From the NCBI RefSeq assembly GCF_001042655.1, contig NZ_AP012332.1, positions 1,426,001 through 1,490,000 of the forward strand: a DNA stretch of 64,000 nucleotides, read 5' to 3'. The translations under genes were made by a program, and so were the position numbers. Below are positions 43,855 to 53,458 of this stretch, piece by piece (position 1 is the stretch's first letter; every line of letters begins with the position of its first letter). Under the pieces are notes generated by a model. The model was not told the DNA's origin. It was given only the letters and a program-made list of their open reading frames with translations, and did not search any database. The stretch comes from Gardnerella vaginalis ATCC 14018 = JCM 11026 (GTDB lineage Bacteria; Actinomycetota; Actinomycetes; Actinomycetales; Bifidobacteriaceae).

Positions 43855-44751
43855 ATGGCAAAAACATTTGGTTCCGAAGAACATAAAATATTATCACTGT
43901 TTAGCGCTGACTCAACATTTTGTTATGAAGGAGAATTCTTTAAAGTAAATAATTCTGGAAAGCCAACCTGCAAAAAAGGTGAACCTAAAACTGATATATA
44001 TGTAGAAGCTGTTAATAGTAACAACTGTGTTAAAGAGTTTAAAATCTCTTTTAAGCAAGAAAATGCTGAATTTCTTGAAAATAAAACCAATGCTGAGCGA
44101 GCAGAACAGTTATTCGGATCTAACTGGCAAGAGATTATTATCAGCGCTGTGACTAAATTACAGAATGATTTTCAAAAAAGACCACTAATATACAAGAGTA
44201 AATTAGGTCGCACAGATAAAGGTGCTATCACACTTGGTTGGAAATTTGAATTATTAAATGTTAAAAGCGGTCAGTTAAGTGAAAAAATAGATCTTACTAG
44301 GCAGCAAGTCATTGATGTCTATGCGGGTACAAACCTATCTGAGGATAAACGAAATGCGTATGTTAAGGACGTTATTATAAAAGACAGTGGAGTTGCAAAC
44401 TTTATACTAGTTGAAAAAGATAATATAGACACAACTCAAGACGCTGTTAATTCGTTAATTGCCATTGATGATTACGTTGATCAGAATCCAAATGTGTATT
44501 TTGCTTGTAAAGCGTTAAATTATCGTTCACTTAAAAATAAATATGATGGTGACAGACCTTTGGCTGTTTATGTAAATTGGTTCGTAACTAATGGAAAATT
44601 GGATTATGAATTAGTATTTGATAAACCCCTTTTGGAAGGGGGAGATGCTGTATATGAACGATTAAAATCAGCTTTAGATTTATTAGGCATTTCCAATACT
44701 AATGATTTAAGTCTTGAATTAATAATGCATACTGAATCTGTGAACATATAG
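43855..44751 (+). CDS. Probable type II restriction endonuclease (HaeIII-type partner)
   Basis: 298 residues, soluble, AT-rich codons unlike the flanking core genes. Residues 44-63 contain PKTD then, 13 residues on, EFKISFK: a D-x13-ExK arrangement fitting a PD-(D/E)xK nuclease core (Asp47, Glu61, Lys63). It is convergent with a methyltransferase that closely resembles M.HaeIII, and its length is near that of R.HaeIII, so GGCC cleavage is predicted. The family assignment by sequence alone is not certain. Confidence 0.65.
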   Translation: MAKTFGSEEHKILSLFSADSTFCYEGEFFKVNNSGKPTCKKGEPKTDIYVEAVNSNNCVKEFKISFKQENAEFLENKTNAERAEQLFGSNWQEIIISAVTKLQNDFQKRPLIYKSKLGRTDKGAITLGWKFELLNVKSGQLSEKIDLTRQQVIDVYAGTNLSEDKRNAYVKDVIIKDSGVANFILVEKDNIDTTQDAVNSLIAIDDYVDQNPNVYFACKALNYRSLKNKYDGDRPLAVYVNWFVTNGKLDYELVFDKPLLEGGDAVYERLKSALDLLGISNTNDLSLELIMHTESVNI

Positions 44752-44760
44752 GCATAGATG

Positions 44761-44794
44761 AGTGGTGGAAGCTTTAAACTCAGCTCCCACCACT
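44761..44794. terminator. Shared terminator of the convergent R and M genes
   Basis: AGTGGTGG-A-AGCT (44761-44773) pairs with AGCT-C-CCACCACT (44782-44794), loop 8. It lies between the stop codons of the endonuclease and methyltransferase genes; T-runs are weak on both sides. Confidence 0.55.
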
Positions 44795-44802
44795 TATCTG
44801 AA

Positions 44803-45804
44803 TTATGATAGAACTTTTTTAATTGCAGTAGCTATTTCAAATGCTAGATTTACTGGTACTGCATTCCCAATCATTTTATAACCCGTATCTAAGCTATCGT
44901 ATATGAACTTAAAATTATCTGGAAATCCTTGTATTCTGGCTATTTCTCTTATAGTCATTCGACGATATAGAGATTCTTTCCCTTTTACAAATCTGCAGTC
45001 ATTCATCCCAAATTTAATCATCTTGGGAGCCTGAGGATGAAGCTGGCATTGTCTTCCAGAAGCTTGCACTGTAAATCCTTGTTCATTCCAAGAACGAACT
45101 CTATTCCTACTCATAAATATAGAGGAAAACGCTCCGATAAAATACTCATTGTTATTTATAGCAACTGGATTATGATGATTTCGCTCTCTCGCAGGAATGG
45201 CCGTATCTTGCAAATCCCAAATGACATCTTTTAAGGTAAGTTTCTTCTCATCGTCCTCTGTAGATCCTTTTGGAAAAGAAAATTTTATATTTAAATCTTT
45301 TCTAAAGCCTATATAGAACACACGTTTTCTATCTTGTGCAACTCCATAGTCTTTAGCATTTACGAGTGTAAGATTCACATCATAGCCAGCGTCATTAAAA
45401 AGATGCAGAATATTTTGAACCGCGCTGGAATGCCTATTGGCTAACATGCCGCTCACATTTTCTGCCAAAAAGAATTTAGGTTTAAAATCTTTTAATATAC
45501 GAATATAGTCAAAGAAAAGTTTCCCTCTGTCATCATCTATGCCTCTCAAAGAACCGGCTTCTGACCAAGATTGACATGGCGGTCCACCAATAATTCCATC
45601 CAAGTTTCCAGACAGATATTCAGAGATATCATTTTTTGATACTTTTCTAACATCACCCTCGATTAAATGTGTTTTCGGATGATTAATCTTGAAAGTATCC
45701 CATATAGTCTTGTCAAACTCATTAGCCACTGGTATTTCAAAACCAGCTTTTTCAAACCCTAAATCTAATCCACCACACCCACTAAATAAGCTTAATACCT
45801 TCAT
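44803..45804 (-). CDS. DNA (cytosine-5)-methyltransferase, M.HaeIII-like (predicted GGCC)
   Basis: 333 residues. Motif [20 protein letters not shown], motif [14 protein letters not shown] with catalytic Cys77, motif VI FFLAENV, motif [15 protein letters not shown] and motif [12 protein letters not shown] are in order. The target-recognition part ([31 protein letters not shown]) is strikingly like M.HaeIII, so GGCC methylation at the inner C is expected. Its start overlaps the stop of the HTH gene as ATGA. Confidence 0.93.
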   Translation of the reverse strand: MKVLSLFSGCGGLDLGFEKAGFEIPVANEFDKTIWDTFKINHPKTHLIEGDVRKVSKNDISEYLSGNLDGIIGGPPCQSWSEAGSLRGIDDDRGKLFFDYIRILKDFKPKFFLAENVSGMLANRHSSAVQNILHLFNDAGYDVNLTLVNAKDYGVAQDRKRVFYIGFRKDLNIKFSFPKGSTEDDEKKLTLKDVIWDLQDTAIPARERNHHNPVAINNNEYFIGAFSSIFMSRNRVRSWNEQGFTVQASGRQCQLHPQAPKMIKFGMNDCRFVKGKESLYRRMTIREIARIQGFPDNFKFIYDSLDTGYKMIGNAVPVNLAFEIATAIKKVLS

Positions 45805-46019
45805 TTACTTTCCTCCACATGAATGATATCTACATCGAAAGCAATTCCCCTTTTCTTGCAAAAATCTTTTATGTTAGATAGTGCTTTATAGTTTGGTATA
45901 GCTTTGCCATTTTCCCATCTATTAACTGTACAAAAGGAAACATTTATCTGCTTAGCAAAGTCTTGTTGACTTAGAAGACTTTGCAATCTAATTTGTTTTA
46001 TTTTATTTCTCACATCCAT
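45801..46019 (-). CDS. Xre-type HTH regulator (R-M controller-like)
   Basis: 72 residues: helix-turn-helix [29 protein letters not shown], read in parts, then a short C-terminal region. It overlaps the methyltransferase start by 4 bases, so the two are co-translated. Such small Xre proteins act as C proteins setting the timing of methylase and nuclease; unlike typical C proteins it is joined to the methylase rather than to the nuclease. Confidence 0.85.
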   Translation of the reverse strand: MDVRNKIKQIRLQSLLSQQDFAKQINVSFCTVNRWENGKAIPNYKALSNIKDFCKKRGIAFDVDIIHVEESK

Positions 46020-46098
46020 AAAAACCTCCTTAATTTATATACTTATTATAGCGTTAATATAGCTTTTAATCAAGTTTGCATTAATCAAATCCAAGGTT

Positions 46099-46531
46099 TT
46101 AACTAAGAGTTTTCCAGGTACCTGCAATATGCCCCTTAAACTTACTCCCATAAATTACTTCATCAATTCTCTCTTTACCAACTGTCGATAACCACATTTT
46201 GAATGGTTCAGATTTAGGAGATGGTATTGATTGAACAATGAGCAAAATCCCTTGCATATCAGCGGAGTCTGTCTCATATTTTTTCCCGTCAGACGATGCA
46301 AGTTTCAGTTGTCGACAAAATGTCGACAACTCACTTTTTTCTTCCTAACTCATGCGCTTTTTTAGACGATACCAATAGTCTCTAGGATTCTTACTATCTG
46401 TCAAAACTGCAACCACATCCACTACCGAAAAAATACCATTCTTCTTTTTCGTTATTCCAAGCGGAACGTACTTGCTTACCCTCAAATAATTTAATTTCAT
46501 TATTCACGTTATTTTCTCCATCTTCTACCAT
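46099..46531 (-). pseudogene. Decayed BRO-N/phage antirepressor-like gene
   Basis: Good Shine-Dalgarno (AAAGGAGG) and ATG at 46531 open EIKLFEGKQVRSAWNNEKEEWYF in two parts; then a six-base homopolymer (46428-46433) shifts the frame. One base fewer restores VVDVVAVLTDSKNPRDYWYRL, which then meets TAG at 46345-46347. Beyond it the frame continues STFCRQLKLASSDGKKY and SIPSPKSEPFKMWLSTVG before an abnormal end. This is the BRO/DinD-like antirepressor family. The gene has a frameshift, a stop and a lost C-terminus. A perfect 11-bp dyad AGTTGTCGACA spans 46307-46331. Confidence 0.8.
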
Positions 46532-46727
46532 AATTAATCAGCCTCCTTTAGCTCATACCCAGCAATAATTACGTACAACAAAATTTTTGTATTACAAATA
46601 TTGATTCTTGTTTTTTACAAAATAAAACATTACGTAAAACGTAAATCGCCCTAACATCTTCACTACACTGTGGTTCAATAATATCGTTTTATTGCTAAAA
46701 ATAACATGATTTTCTTAAAAGAAAGAC

Positions 46728-46777
46728 AAAAAGAAAATCGCCATATCGCAGCTCATATGAGCATTAATATGGCGATT
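46728..46777 (-). terminator. brnQ terminator
   Basis: AATCGCCATAT (46736-46746) pairs with ATATGGCGATT (46767-46777) and the loop holds its own palindrome GCTCATATGAGC. On the minus strand it runs into TTTTCTTTTTG. A second hairpin ACAACTAT/ATAGTTGT lies at 46788-46811, right after the brnQ stop. Confidence 0.75.
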
Positions 46778-46821
46778 ATTTATTATTACAACTATCTATA
46801 CAAATAGTTGTGAATTAGTCA

Positions 46822-48378
46822 CTAAGATTGATTGCCAAAATTAGGCTCGTCAACAGTAGACTTAGCAGATACAGCGAACGCATCCGACTCGTCAAAATCA
46901 GCATCGCTTGAAGAATAATCATCGCTATTAGCAACGCTGCCTTCAAGATCTGGGCCAGCAGCTACGCGAGCCACTTCTTCCATACCTTTGTTGTCACATA
47001 AAACCATACGAACATAGCCAACAACAAATCCAACAGCAGCAGGGCAAACCCAAGCCATTCCAAATTCCGAGAACGGCAACCAGTTTTGAGCAACCAACAA
47101 CATATCGTTCATATGCAATGCGTTGCGCAAAGCGGATGGCAAACTATTTAAAAAGTCAAATACAGCTGCAACACCAGTAAAACCAAGTGTCCAAGCGTAC
47201 ACAACTTTGGAATTTCCAAAAAGTCGACCACACAAAGCCAAAAGAATCAGCACGATTGACAGCGGATACAAGAACATTAATACTGGAACCGCATATTCGA
47301 TGATTGCGCTCAAACCAAAGTTTGCAAGGCCAAACGAAACAAGCGTAATCAATACAGACCAAACACGATAGCTAGGACCTTTAGGGAATAGCTTAGAGAA
47401 AGTTTCCGAACAGCTTACGATTAAGCCAACTGCCGTCTTTAAGCATGCAAGAGTTACAGTTGCAGCAAGCACGAATAAGCCAACGTTTCCAAGATGATAG
47501 CGTGCAACTTGCGCCAAAGTCACGCCACCATTTTCCGCAGGTGGGAACAGCGCGCGGCTACGCACACCAACAACAACAATCGCAACGTAAATCAACGCCA
47601 TAAGCAAGCAGCTAAAGAATCCAGAGCGGGCAGTATTAACTGCCACATCTTTAGGATCTTTTACACCAAACTGACGAATGGTGCTAACAACAACAATTCC
47701 AAATGCCAAGCTAGCTAAAGCATCCATTGTGTTGTAGCCATCTAAGAATCCTGTAAAGAATGACTTATTAACATAATTTCCTATAGGAGCAGCATCCGAA
47801 GAAGCACCGCTTATAGGAGAAAATAGTGCAGTAAATACCAAAACAGCTAGGAACACAAGGAAGATTGGCGTAAGAACTTTACCAACCCACGTAAGTATGC
47901 CGCTTGGTTTCATAGCAAAGAAGAATGCGAGCGCAAAGAACACTACAGAGAACAAGAACAAGTATAGTTGTCCGTTTCCGTCTTGCGGAATAATTCGCTC
48001 CAATCCAACAGTGTATGAAGTTGTTGCACAGCGCGGAATTGCGAAGAACGGGCCGATTGTTAAATAAAGAACGCATGTAAAGAACATGCCGTATTTTTTG
48101 CTAGCTTTGCTAGAAAGCTCAAAAAGACCGTTTGCGCGACTCATTGCAAGAGCCGTAACGCCCAACAATGGCAAACCAACGCCAGTAACAATAAAACCGA
48201 TTGCTGCAGGCGCAGAATTGTTTCCTGCGTTAGCACCAAGGAATACTGGGAAAATAAGGTTTCCAGCGCCAAAGAACATGCCGAACAACATGACCGCCAC
48301 GTATGCGGATTCAATAATTGTCAAGTTCCTTTTTTTCGGGGCACTGTCTGTGCTGACACTTTGTGTTGTGACGCTCAT
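46822..48378 (-). CDS. brnQ: Branched-chain amino acid:cation symporter BrnQ
   Basis: 518 residues, about 12 membrane segments. ESAYVAVMLFGMFFGAGNLIFPVFLG is read in parts as the LIVCS family start, and YLTIGPFFAIPRCATTSYTVG is the next signature. It imports Leu, Ile and Val with Na+ or H+. AGGAGGTG is present upstream. The last 60 residues are acidic and cytoplasmic (DDYSSSDADFDESDA). It is monocistronic and adjoins the R-M island. Confidence 0.95.
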   Translation of the reverse strand: MSVTTQSVSTDSAPKKRNLTIIESAYVAVMLFGMFFGAGNLIFPVFLGANAGNNSAPAAIGFIVTGVGLPLLGVTALAMSRANGLFELSSKASKKYGMFFTCVLYLTIGPFFAIPRCATTSYTVGLERIIPQDGNGQLYLFLFSVVFFALAFFFAMKPSGILTWVGKVLTPIFLVFLAVLVFTALFSPISGASSDAAPIGNYVNKSFFTGFLDGYNTMDALASLAFGIVVVSTIRQFGVKDPKDVAVNTARSGFFSCLLMALIYVAIVVVGVRSRALFPPAENGGVTLAQVARYHLGNVGLFVLAATVTLACLKTAVGLIVSCSETFSKLFPKGPSYRVWSVLITLVSFGLANFGLSAIIEYAVPVLMFLYPLSIVLILLALCGRLFGNSKVVYAWTLGFTGVAAVFDFLNSLPSALRNALHMNDMLLVAQNWLPFSEFGMAWVCPAAVGFVVGYVRMVLCDNKGMEEVARVAAGPDLEGSVANSDDYSSSDADFDESDAFAVSAKSTVDEPNFGNQS

Positions 48379-48540
48379 GCTACACCTCCTATATGGTGAA
48401 AAATTGTTTAAGCATATTATTTAACGCATTGAATAACAAAACTGAAACCGAAAAATAATATTAGGGGGTATACTAATCAATCGCATGTACTTAATCGACA
48501 AAAATTTGCAATTTCGCGCGTGTCTACTAGTCAAAAATAA

Positions 48541-48570
48541 AAGGACGCTAGCGTAAAAACTAACGTCCTA
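48541..48570 (-). terminator. argS terminator
   Basis: AGGACG (48542-48547) pairs with CGTCCT (48564-48569), extended inward by TAG/CTA; on the minus strand CCTTTTATTTTT follows. It lies 24 bases after the argS stop. Confidence 0.7.
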
Positions 48571-48593
48571 AATAAAAAAGCAAATGCACTAAA

Positions 48594-50390
48594 TCACATC
48601 TTGTCTGGAGCAGAAACTCCAAGCAAATCAAGTCCAGATGCAATAACTGTGCGAACAGCCTCGTTAAGCTTTAAGCGAGCTGCAGCGCGTGCTGGCTCTG
48701 GGCACTTTGCAATGCGCTGAGCTTCGCGCTCTGCTTCTGGCAAACGATTTTCTGGGTCGCTCAACTCCATTGGCACTACGCGCTCAAGGTTGTACCACTT
48801 GTGGTAGCTTGCTGCCAAATCTTCAAGATAATGCGCAACTCTGTGTGGAGCACGCAAATCGCCAGCTTGTGCAAGAGCTGCAGGCCATTGTGCCAAAGCA
48901 GCCAGCACTTCGCCGTCAGCCTCGGTATTAAGCAAGCTTAAATCGGCTCCATCTGCACTGATTCCAGCATCCGCAGCGTTACGAGCCACATTGCAGCTGC
49001 GTGCGTGAGCGTATTGCACGTAATACACAGGATTATCGTTGCTGTGGGAAGCAAGCAAATCCAAATCAATATCAACGCTTGTATTGTAATCTGTGCGAGC
49101 AAGCGAGTAGCGAGAAGCATCAACACCAATTGCATCAACTAAATCGTCAATCGTAATAACGTTTCCAGCACGCTTACTCATGCGCACAGGCTTACCATCT
49201 TTCATAACGTTTACCATCTGACCAATAAGAATCTGCATGTTTTCGCCTGGCTCATCCCCAAAAGCCGCGCACATTGCCATCATTCTGCCAATATAGCCGT
49301 GATGATCCGCGCCAAGCATGTAGATTGCTACGTCCGCAGGATTCTGTTCGCGATGACGCTTGTTGCGATAGTACGCAATATCTGCAGCAAAATAGGCGTA
49401 ATTGCCGTCAGACTTAATAATTACGCGATCCTTGTCGTCGCCATGCTTAGTAGATTCAAACCAAGTTGCGCCATCTTTTTCAAAAATGTCTCCACGCTCA
49501 CGCAAATCTGCAATAGCGCGCTCAACTTCGCCATCCTCGTACAAGCTGTTTTCGTGTAACCACACGTCGAAGCCAACGCGAAAATCGCGCATTGACTTAC
49601 GAATTTCAGCAAACATCATTGGCACTGCGCGCTTGCGGAACTCTTCACGCTGCTCAGAGTCGCCCTCGCCAAGCGGCAAACCTTCCTCGTCTTTACCAAG
49701 ATCAATTCGAGGTAAGGAAAGAACATCAACGCCGTCTGCTTGCGCTTCTTTTATAACAGCATCCGCGATTTCGTTAATATACGCGCCTTTGTATCCGTCT
49801 GCAGGCGTTTCTTCGCCGTGAGCTGCAGCAACTAAAGACTTAGCAAAACGGTTAATTTGCTCGCCGTGATCGTTGAAATAGTATTCGCGCACAACTTTTG
49901 CGCCGTTCGCTTCCAAAACTCGAGCCATAGAATCACCAACTGCCGCCCAGCGAGTGCCACCAATATGAATTGGGCCAGTTGGGTTTGCGGAAACAAACTC
50001 AAGGTTTAGGGTTTTTCCGCCCAAGTGCTCATTCTTACCAAAATCCGCGCCCTGCTTTAATACTTCGTCAACAACAGCCGCTGCAGACGCAGAATCAAGC
50101 GTTATATTAATAAAGCCAGGGCCTGCCACTTCTACGCGCGCAATACCTTGCGCTTCTTGCAAACGCTCGGCAAAAAGTTCGGCTAAATCATGAGGCTTCA
50201 TACCAGCTTTTTTAGCGAGTTGCATAGCAACATTCGTGGCCCAATCGCCGTGTGCGCGATCTTTTGGCCTCATAACTGCGAGTTTTTCGGCAGCTGGAAT
50301 CAAATCTTCTGTTAGATTGCCAGCTTTACCACTTGCTACTAAATCTTTCGCGATTTTTTCAATTAATTCACTTAAGCTTTCTGGATTCAT
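48594..50390 (-). CDS. argS: Arginyl-tRNA synthetase
   Basis: 598 residues, class I. EFVSANPTGPIHIGGTRWA is the HIGH region, PVRMSKRAGNVITIDDL the KMSKS region, and YVQYAHARSC precedes the DALR anticodon-binding domain at the C-terminus (VIASGLDLLGVSAPDKM). The N-terminal Arg-tRNA synthetase domain recognises the tRNA D-loop. It stands alone, with its own terminator. Confidence 0.97.
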   Translation of the reverse strand: MNPESLSELIEKIAKDLVASGKAGNLTEDLIPAAEKLAVMRPKDRAHGDWATNVAMQLAKKAGMKPHDLAELFAERLQEAQGIARVEVAGPGFINITLDSASAAAVVDEVLKQGADFGKNEHLGGKTLNLEFVSANPTGPIHIGGTRWAAVGDSMARVLEANGAKVVREYYFNDHGEQINRFAKSLVAAAHGEETPADGYKGAYINEIADAVIKEAQADGVDVLSLPRIDLGKDEEGLPLGEGDSEQREEFRKRAVPMMFAEIRKSMRDFRVGFDVWLHENSLYEDGEVERAIADLRERGDIFEKDGATWFESTKHGDDKDRVIIKSDGNYAYFAADIAYYRNKRHREQNPADVAIYMLGADHHGYIGRMMAMCAAFGDEPGENMQILIGQMVNVMKDGKPVRMSKRAGNVITIDDLVDAIGVDASRYSLARTDYNTSVDIDLDLLASHSNDNPVYYVQYAHARSCNVARNAADAGISADGADLSLLNTEADGEVLAALAQWPAALAQAGDLRAPHRVAHYLEDLAASYHKWYNLERVVPMELSDPENRLPEAEREAQRIAKCPEPARAAARLKLNEAVRTVIASGLDLLGVSAPDKM

Positions 50391-50435
50391 GGTTTACAGT
50401 CTAGCGTTACCGCGCGATGCTTAGTATTTACAATA

Positions 50436-50480
50436 CACAAAAAGCGCTGGAGTCAAAGATTAACTTACAGCGCTTTTGTT
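50436..50480 (-). terminator. valS terminator
   Basis: AAAAGCGCTG (50440-50449) pairs with CAGCGCTTTT (50468-50477), loop 18. The minus strand ends in TTTTTGTG and the plus strand in TTTTGTTTTG, so it may act both ways. A second, stronger dyad ATTAATCGCGAAG/CTTCGCGATTAAT lies at 50486-50528, between it and the valS stop. Confidence 0.75.
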
Positions 50481-50557
50481 TTGCAATTAATCGCGAAGCA
50501 GCTTACGATTAGTTACTTCGCGATTAATCATTTTCGCTTACTTGCGATTACTGGCGA

Positions 50558-53326
50558 TTACTTCTTTTTTGCAGGAGCTTCACCGAGTTCGCTTTGAGCA
50601 ACAGAAACGTTTACATTAGTTGCATCAGAATCTGCATCTGCAGACGAAGAATCCGCCGCCGAATCGCCAGCATCCGCAGCCTTAACAGCGTTAAGCTTTA
50701 CTTCTCCAGTAACGCGTCCCGCTTCCGCAACGTCTCCCAAAGTCTCCTCAACAGCCTTATAAGCATTTTCTGCTACGTTCAAAGTCACTTGCAAAATAGG
50801 AGTCTTCATAGAAACCTTTGCTTCAGACTTAATCTTTCGCAAAGTAGCCAAAGCCTCGCCCGCGTAAGCTAAAGTGTCTGCAGAAACACCGTTTGCAGCA
50901 GCCTCATATGCCTTAGCACATGGCCAGCTAGCGCGATGCACAGAGCCTTCGCCGTCATGCATCCAACTCCACACTTCTTCCGTAGCATAAGGCAAGTAAG
51001 GAGCAAGCAGGCGAGCCAAAGCGTCGAGCGCAAGACCAAGAGTTGTGCGAGCAGACTTTACAGCAGCTTCACTTGGAGTGCGTCCAGTGGACTCTGCAGT
51101 ACCATAAGCACGATTCTTTGCAAGCTCAATGTAATCGTCACAGAACTCCCAGAAGAATGTTTCGATTGCTTCCAAAGCCTTGGAATGCTCGTAAGATTCA
51201 AGCGCATCAGTTGCGGTACGAATAACGGATGCAAGCTTTGCCATAACAGAGCGATCCAAAACTTCCGTAACGTTCGCAAAATCCCAATCCGCACTAGCAG
51301 ACTCAAGAACTTGATGTTCATCGTTTTCTCGGCCAATCGCGAGCGCAAACTTAGTAGCGTTTAAAAGTTTAATCGCAAGGCGGCGGCCAATCTTCATCTG
51401 GCCTTCGTCGTAAGTTGCATCCAAGCCGAGTTTTGCTGAAGTTGCCCAGTAGCGCACAGCATCCGCACCAAACTCTTCGATCGGCTTATTTGGTACAACC
51501 ACGTTTCCCTTAGATTTAGACATCTTCTTGTGGTCTGGGTCCAAGATCCAGCCAGAAAGCGCAGCATGCTTCCAAGGCAAGCAGCCGTTTTCGAGATGCG
51601 CGCGATCAACCGTGCTAAACAACCATGTACGAATAATATCCTGGCCTTGTGGACGCAAATCCATTGGGAAAGTAGCCTTAAACAAAGCCTGATTTTCCTC
51701 GCCTGGCTCTTCCCAACGAGTCACAATTTGTGGAGTTAAGGAAGATGTAGCCCAAGTGTCCATAATGTCTTGCTCAGCAGTAAAGCCGTTTGGCTGATCT
51801 CGCTGAGATTCATCGAAGCCTTCTGGAACGTCAATAGTTGGGTCGATTGGCAAACGATCTTCGCTAGGCGTCAAAGGATGCTCGTAATCCACTTCACCAT
51901 TTTCATTTACTGGGTACCAAAGTGGGAATGGCACGCCGAAGAAGCGCTGGCGAGAAATAAGCCAGTCACCATTCAAGCCGTGAACCCAATTCTCGTAGCG
52001 CACGCGCATAAAGTCTGGGTGGAAGTTAAGTTCCTTACCGCGCTCAATAAGCTCAGCATTCAGCTTCTCATCTGTGCCGCCGTTCTTTAAGTACCATTGG
52101 CGAGAAGTGACGATTTCCAAAGGCTTATCGCCCTTTTCGTAGAAGTTCGTCATACGCTTTGTTGGCTTTGGTTCGCCTTCCATGTCTCCAGCTGCTTGCA
52201 AAGCTTCAACAACTTCCTTGCGAGCGGAGAACGTGGTTTTGCCGGCAATTTTCTCGAACATTTCGCGGCCAGACTCGTCCGTAATCCAATCAGGAGTCGT
52301 CATTACAATGCGGCCGTTACGCTGAATAATTGGTCGAGTTGGCAAACTCAAGTCGCGCCACCACTCAACGTCAGTTACGTCACCGAAAGTGCAGCACATT
52401 GCAATGCCAGCGCCCTTGTCCATTTGAGCTGCAGGATGCGCCAAAATCGGGACCTTCACCTTAAACAGCGGTGAGTAAACTTCCTGACCAAAGTACTTCT
52501 TGTAACGCTCGTCGTCTGGATGCGCGATCAAAGAAGTGCATGCAGCAAGCAATTCTGGGCGCGTAGTTTCAATATAAATTGGCGTACCATCTTCAAAGCG
52601 GAACGCAATCTTATGGTAGAAGCCAGGATATTCGCGCGCTTCAAGCTCAGCCTGCGCAACTGCAGTCTGGAATGTAACATCCCACAAGCCTGGAGCGTCT
52701 TTCTGATAAGCCTCTCCACGAGCAAGATTGCGCAAGAATGCTTTTTGTGCAACTCGGCGAGGCTGCTCGCCAATAGTGTGATAAGTTTGCGACCAATCAA
52801 CAGAAAGACCAAGCCTACGCCACAAAGCTTCAAAAAGCTTCTCATCTTGAGAAGTCAAGCGCTCACAAAGCTCAATAAAGTTCTGTCTGCTTACAGGAAC
52901 CTGATCCTTAGCTTCAATCTTCTTGCCTTCAGTGCCTTCAAAAGGCGGCTTAAAATCAGGGTCATACTTCAACGAAGTATCCACTCGCACACCGTAATAA
53001 TTCTGCACGCGGCGTTCTGTTGGCAAGCCGTTATCATCCCAACCCATTGGGTAGAACACGTCAAAACCTTGCATACGCTTATATCGCGCAATCACATCAG
53101 TATGCGTGTAAGAGAATACGTGACCAACGTGCAAGTGACCACTAACTGTTGGAGGTGGAGTATCGATAGAATATACTGCCTTACGGTCGCGAGAATTATG
53201 GAATGCGTAAGTCTTAGCTTCGTCCCAATTACTACGCCACTTGTCTTCAAGACCATCAACGCCAACTTTGTTAAGAAGAGGCGTTAAATGTGCGTGTTTT
53301 ACTGTGTTATTATCCTGTTCGCTCAT
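50558..53326 (-). CDS. valS: Valyl-tRNA synthetase
   Basis: 922 residues, class I. PPTVSGHLHVGHVFSYTHTD holds HIGH, DPDHKKMSKSKGNVV holds KMSKS, and the CP1 editing domain includes ETTRPELLAACTSLIAHPDD. After the anticodon-binding domain the usual C-terminal coiled coil appears replaced by a short Ala/Asp/Ser-rich tail (SADADSDATNVNV, ending EAPAKKK). No T-box leader was recognised upstream. Confidence 0.97.
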   Translation of the reverse strand: MSEQDNNTVKHAHLTPLLNKVGVDGLEDKWRSNWDEAKTYAFHNSRDRKAVYSIDTPPPTVSGHLHVGHVFSYTHTDVIARYKRMQGFDVFYPMGWDDNGLPTERRVQNYYGVRVDTSLKYDPDFKPPFEGTEGKKIEAKDQVPVSRQNFIELCERLTSQDEKLFEALWRRLGLSVDWSQTYHTIGEQPRRVAQKAFLRNLARGEAYQKDAPGLWDVTFQTAVAQAELEAREYPGFYHKIAFRFEDGTPIYIETTRPELLAACTSLIAHPDDERYKKYFGQEVYSPLFKVKVPILAHPAAQMDKGAGIAMCCTFGDVTDVEWWRDLSLPTRPIIQRNGRIVMTTPDWITDESGREMFEKIAGKTTFSARKEVVEALQAAGDMEGEPKPTKRMTNFYEKGDKPLEIVTSRQWYLKNGGTDEKLNAELIERGKELNFHPDFMRVRYENWVHGLNGDWLISRQRFFGVPFPLWYPVNENGEVDYEHPLTPSEDRLPIDPTIDVPEGFDESQRDQPNGFTAEQDIMDTWATSSLTPQIVTRWEEPGEENQALFKATFPMDLRPQGQDIIRTWLFSTVDRAHLENGCLPWKHAALSGWILDPDHKKMSKSKGNVVVPNKPIEEFGADAVRYWATSAKLGLDATYDEGQMKIGRRLAIKLLNATKFALAIGRENDEHQVLESASADWDFANVTEVLDRSVMAKLASVIRTATDALESYEHSKALEAIETFFWEFCDDYIELAKNRAYGTAESTGRTPSEAAVKSARTTLGLALDALARLLAPYLPYATEEVWSWMHDGEGSVHRASWPCAKAYEAAANGVSADTLAYAGEALATLRKIKSEAKVSMKTPILQVTLNVAENAYKAVEETLGDVAEAGRVTGEVKLNAVKAADAGDSAADSSSADADSDATNVNVSVAQSELGEAPAKKK

Positions 53327-53458
53327 GAACTGAATATTAGAAACTCAGCGCGACAACGTCAATATTTTTACAAATATTTGCAAAAATTATTCAAATCAAC
53401 GGTTGCTTGCGACTAATCCCAAACCACACGCACTTATATTCCTTAAATAATCCTGGAT

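Noticed and set aside
43559..46600. Integrated plasmid or prophage with defined attachment sites
   Set aside because: Only R-M genes and decayed regulator or antirepressor fragments are present; no integrase, transposase or convincing flanking direct repeats were found.
53327..53458. T-box riboswitch before valS
   Set aside because: The gap is only 132 bases, with no terminator/antiterminator pair or conserved TGGNACCGCG-type T-box sequence.
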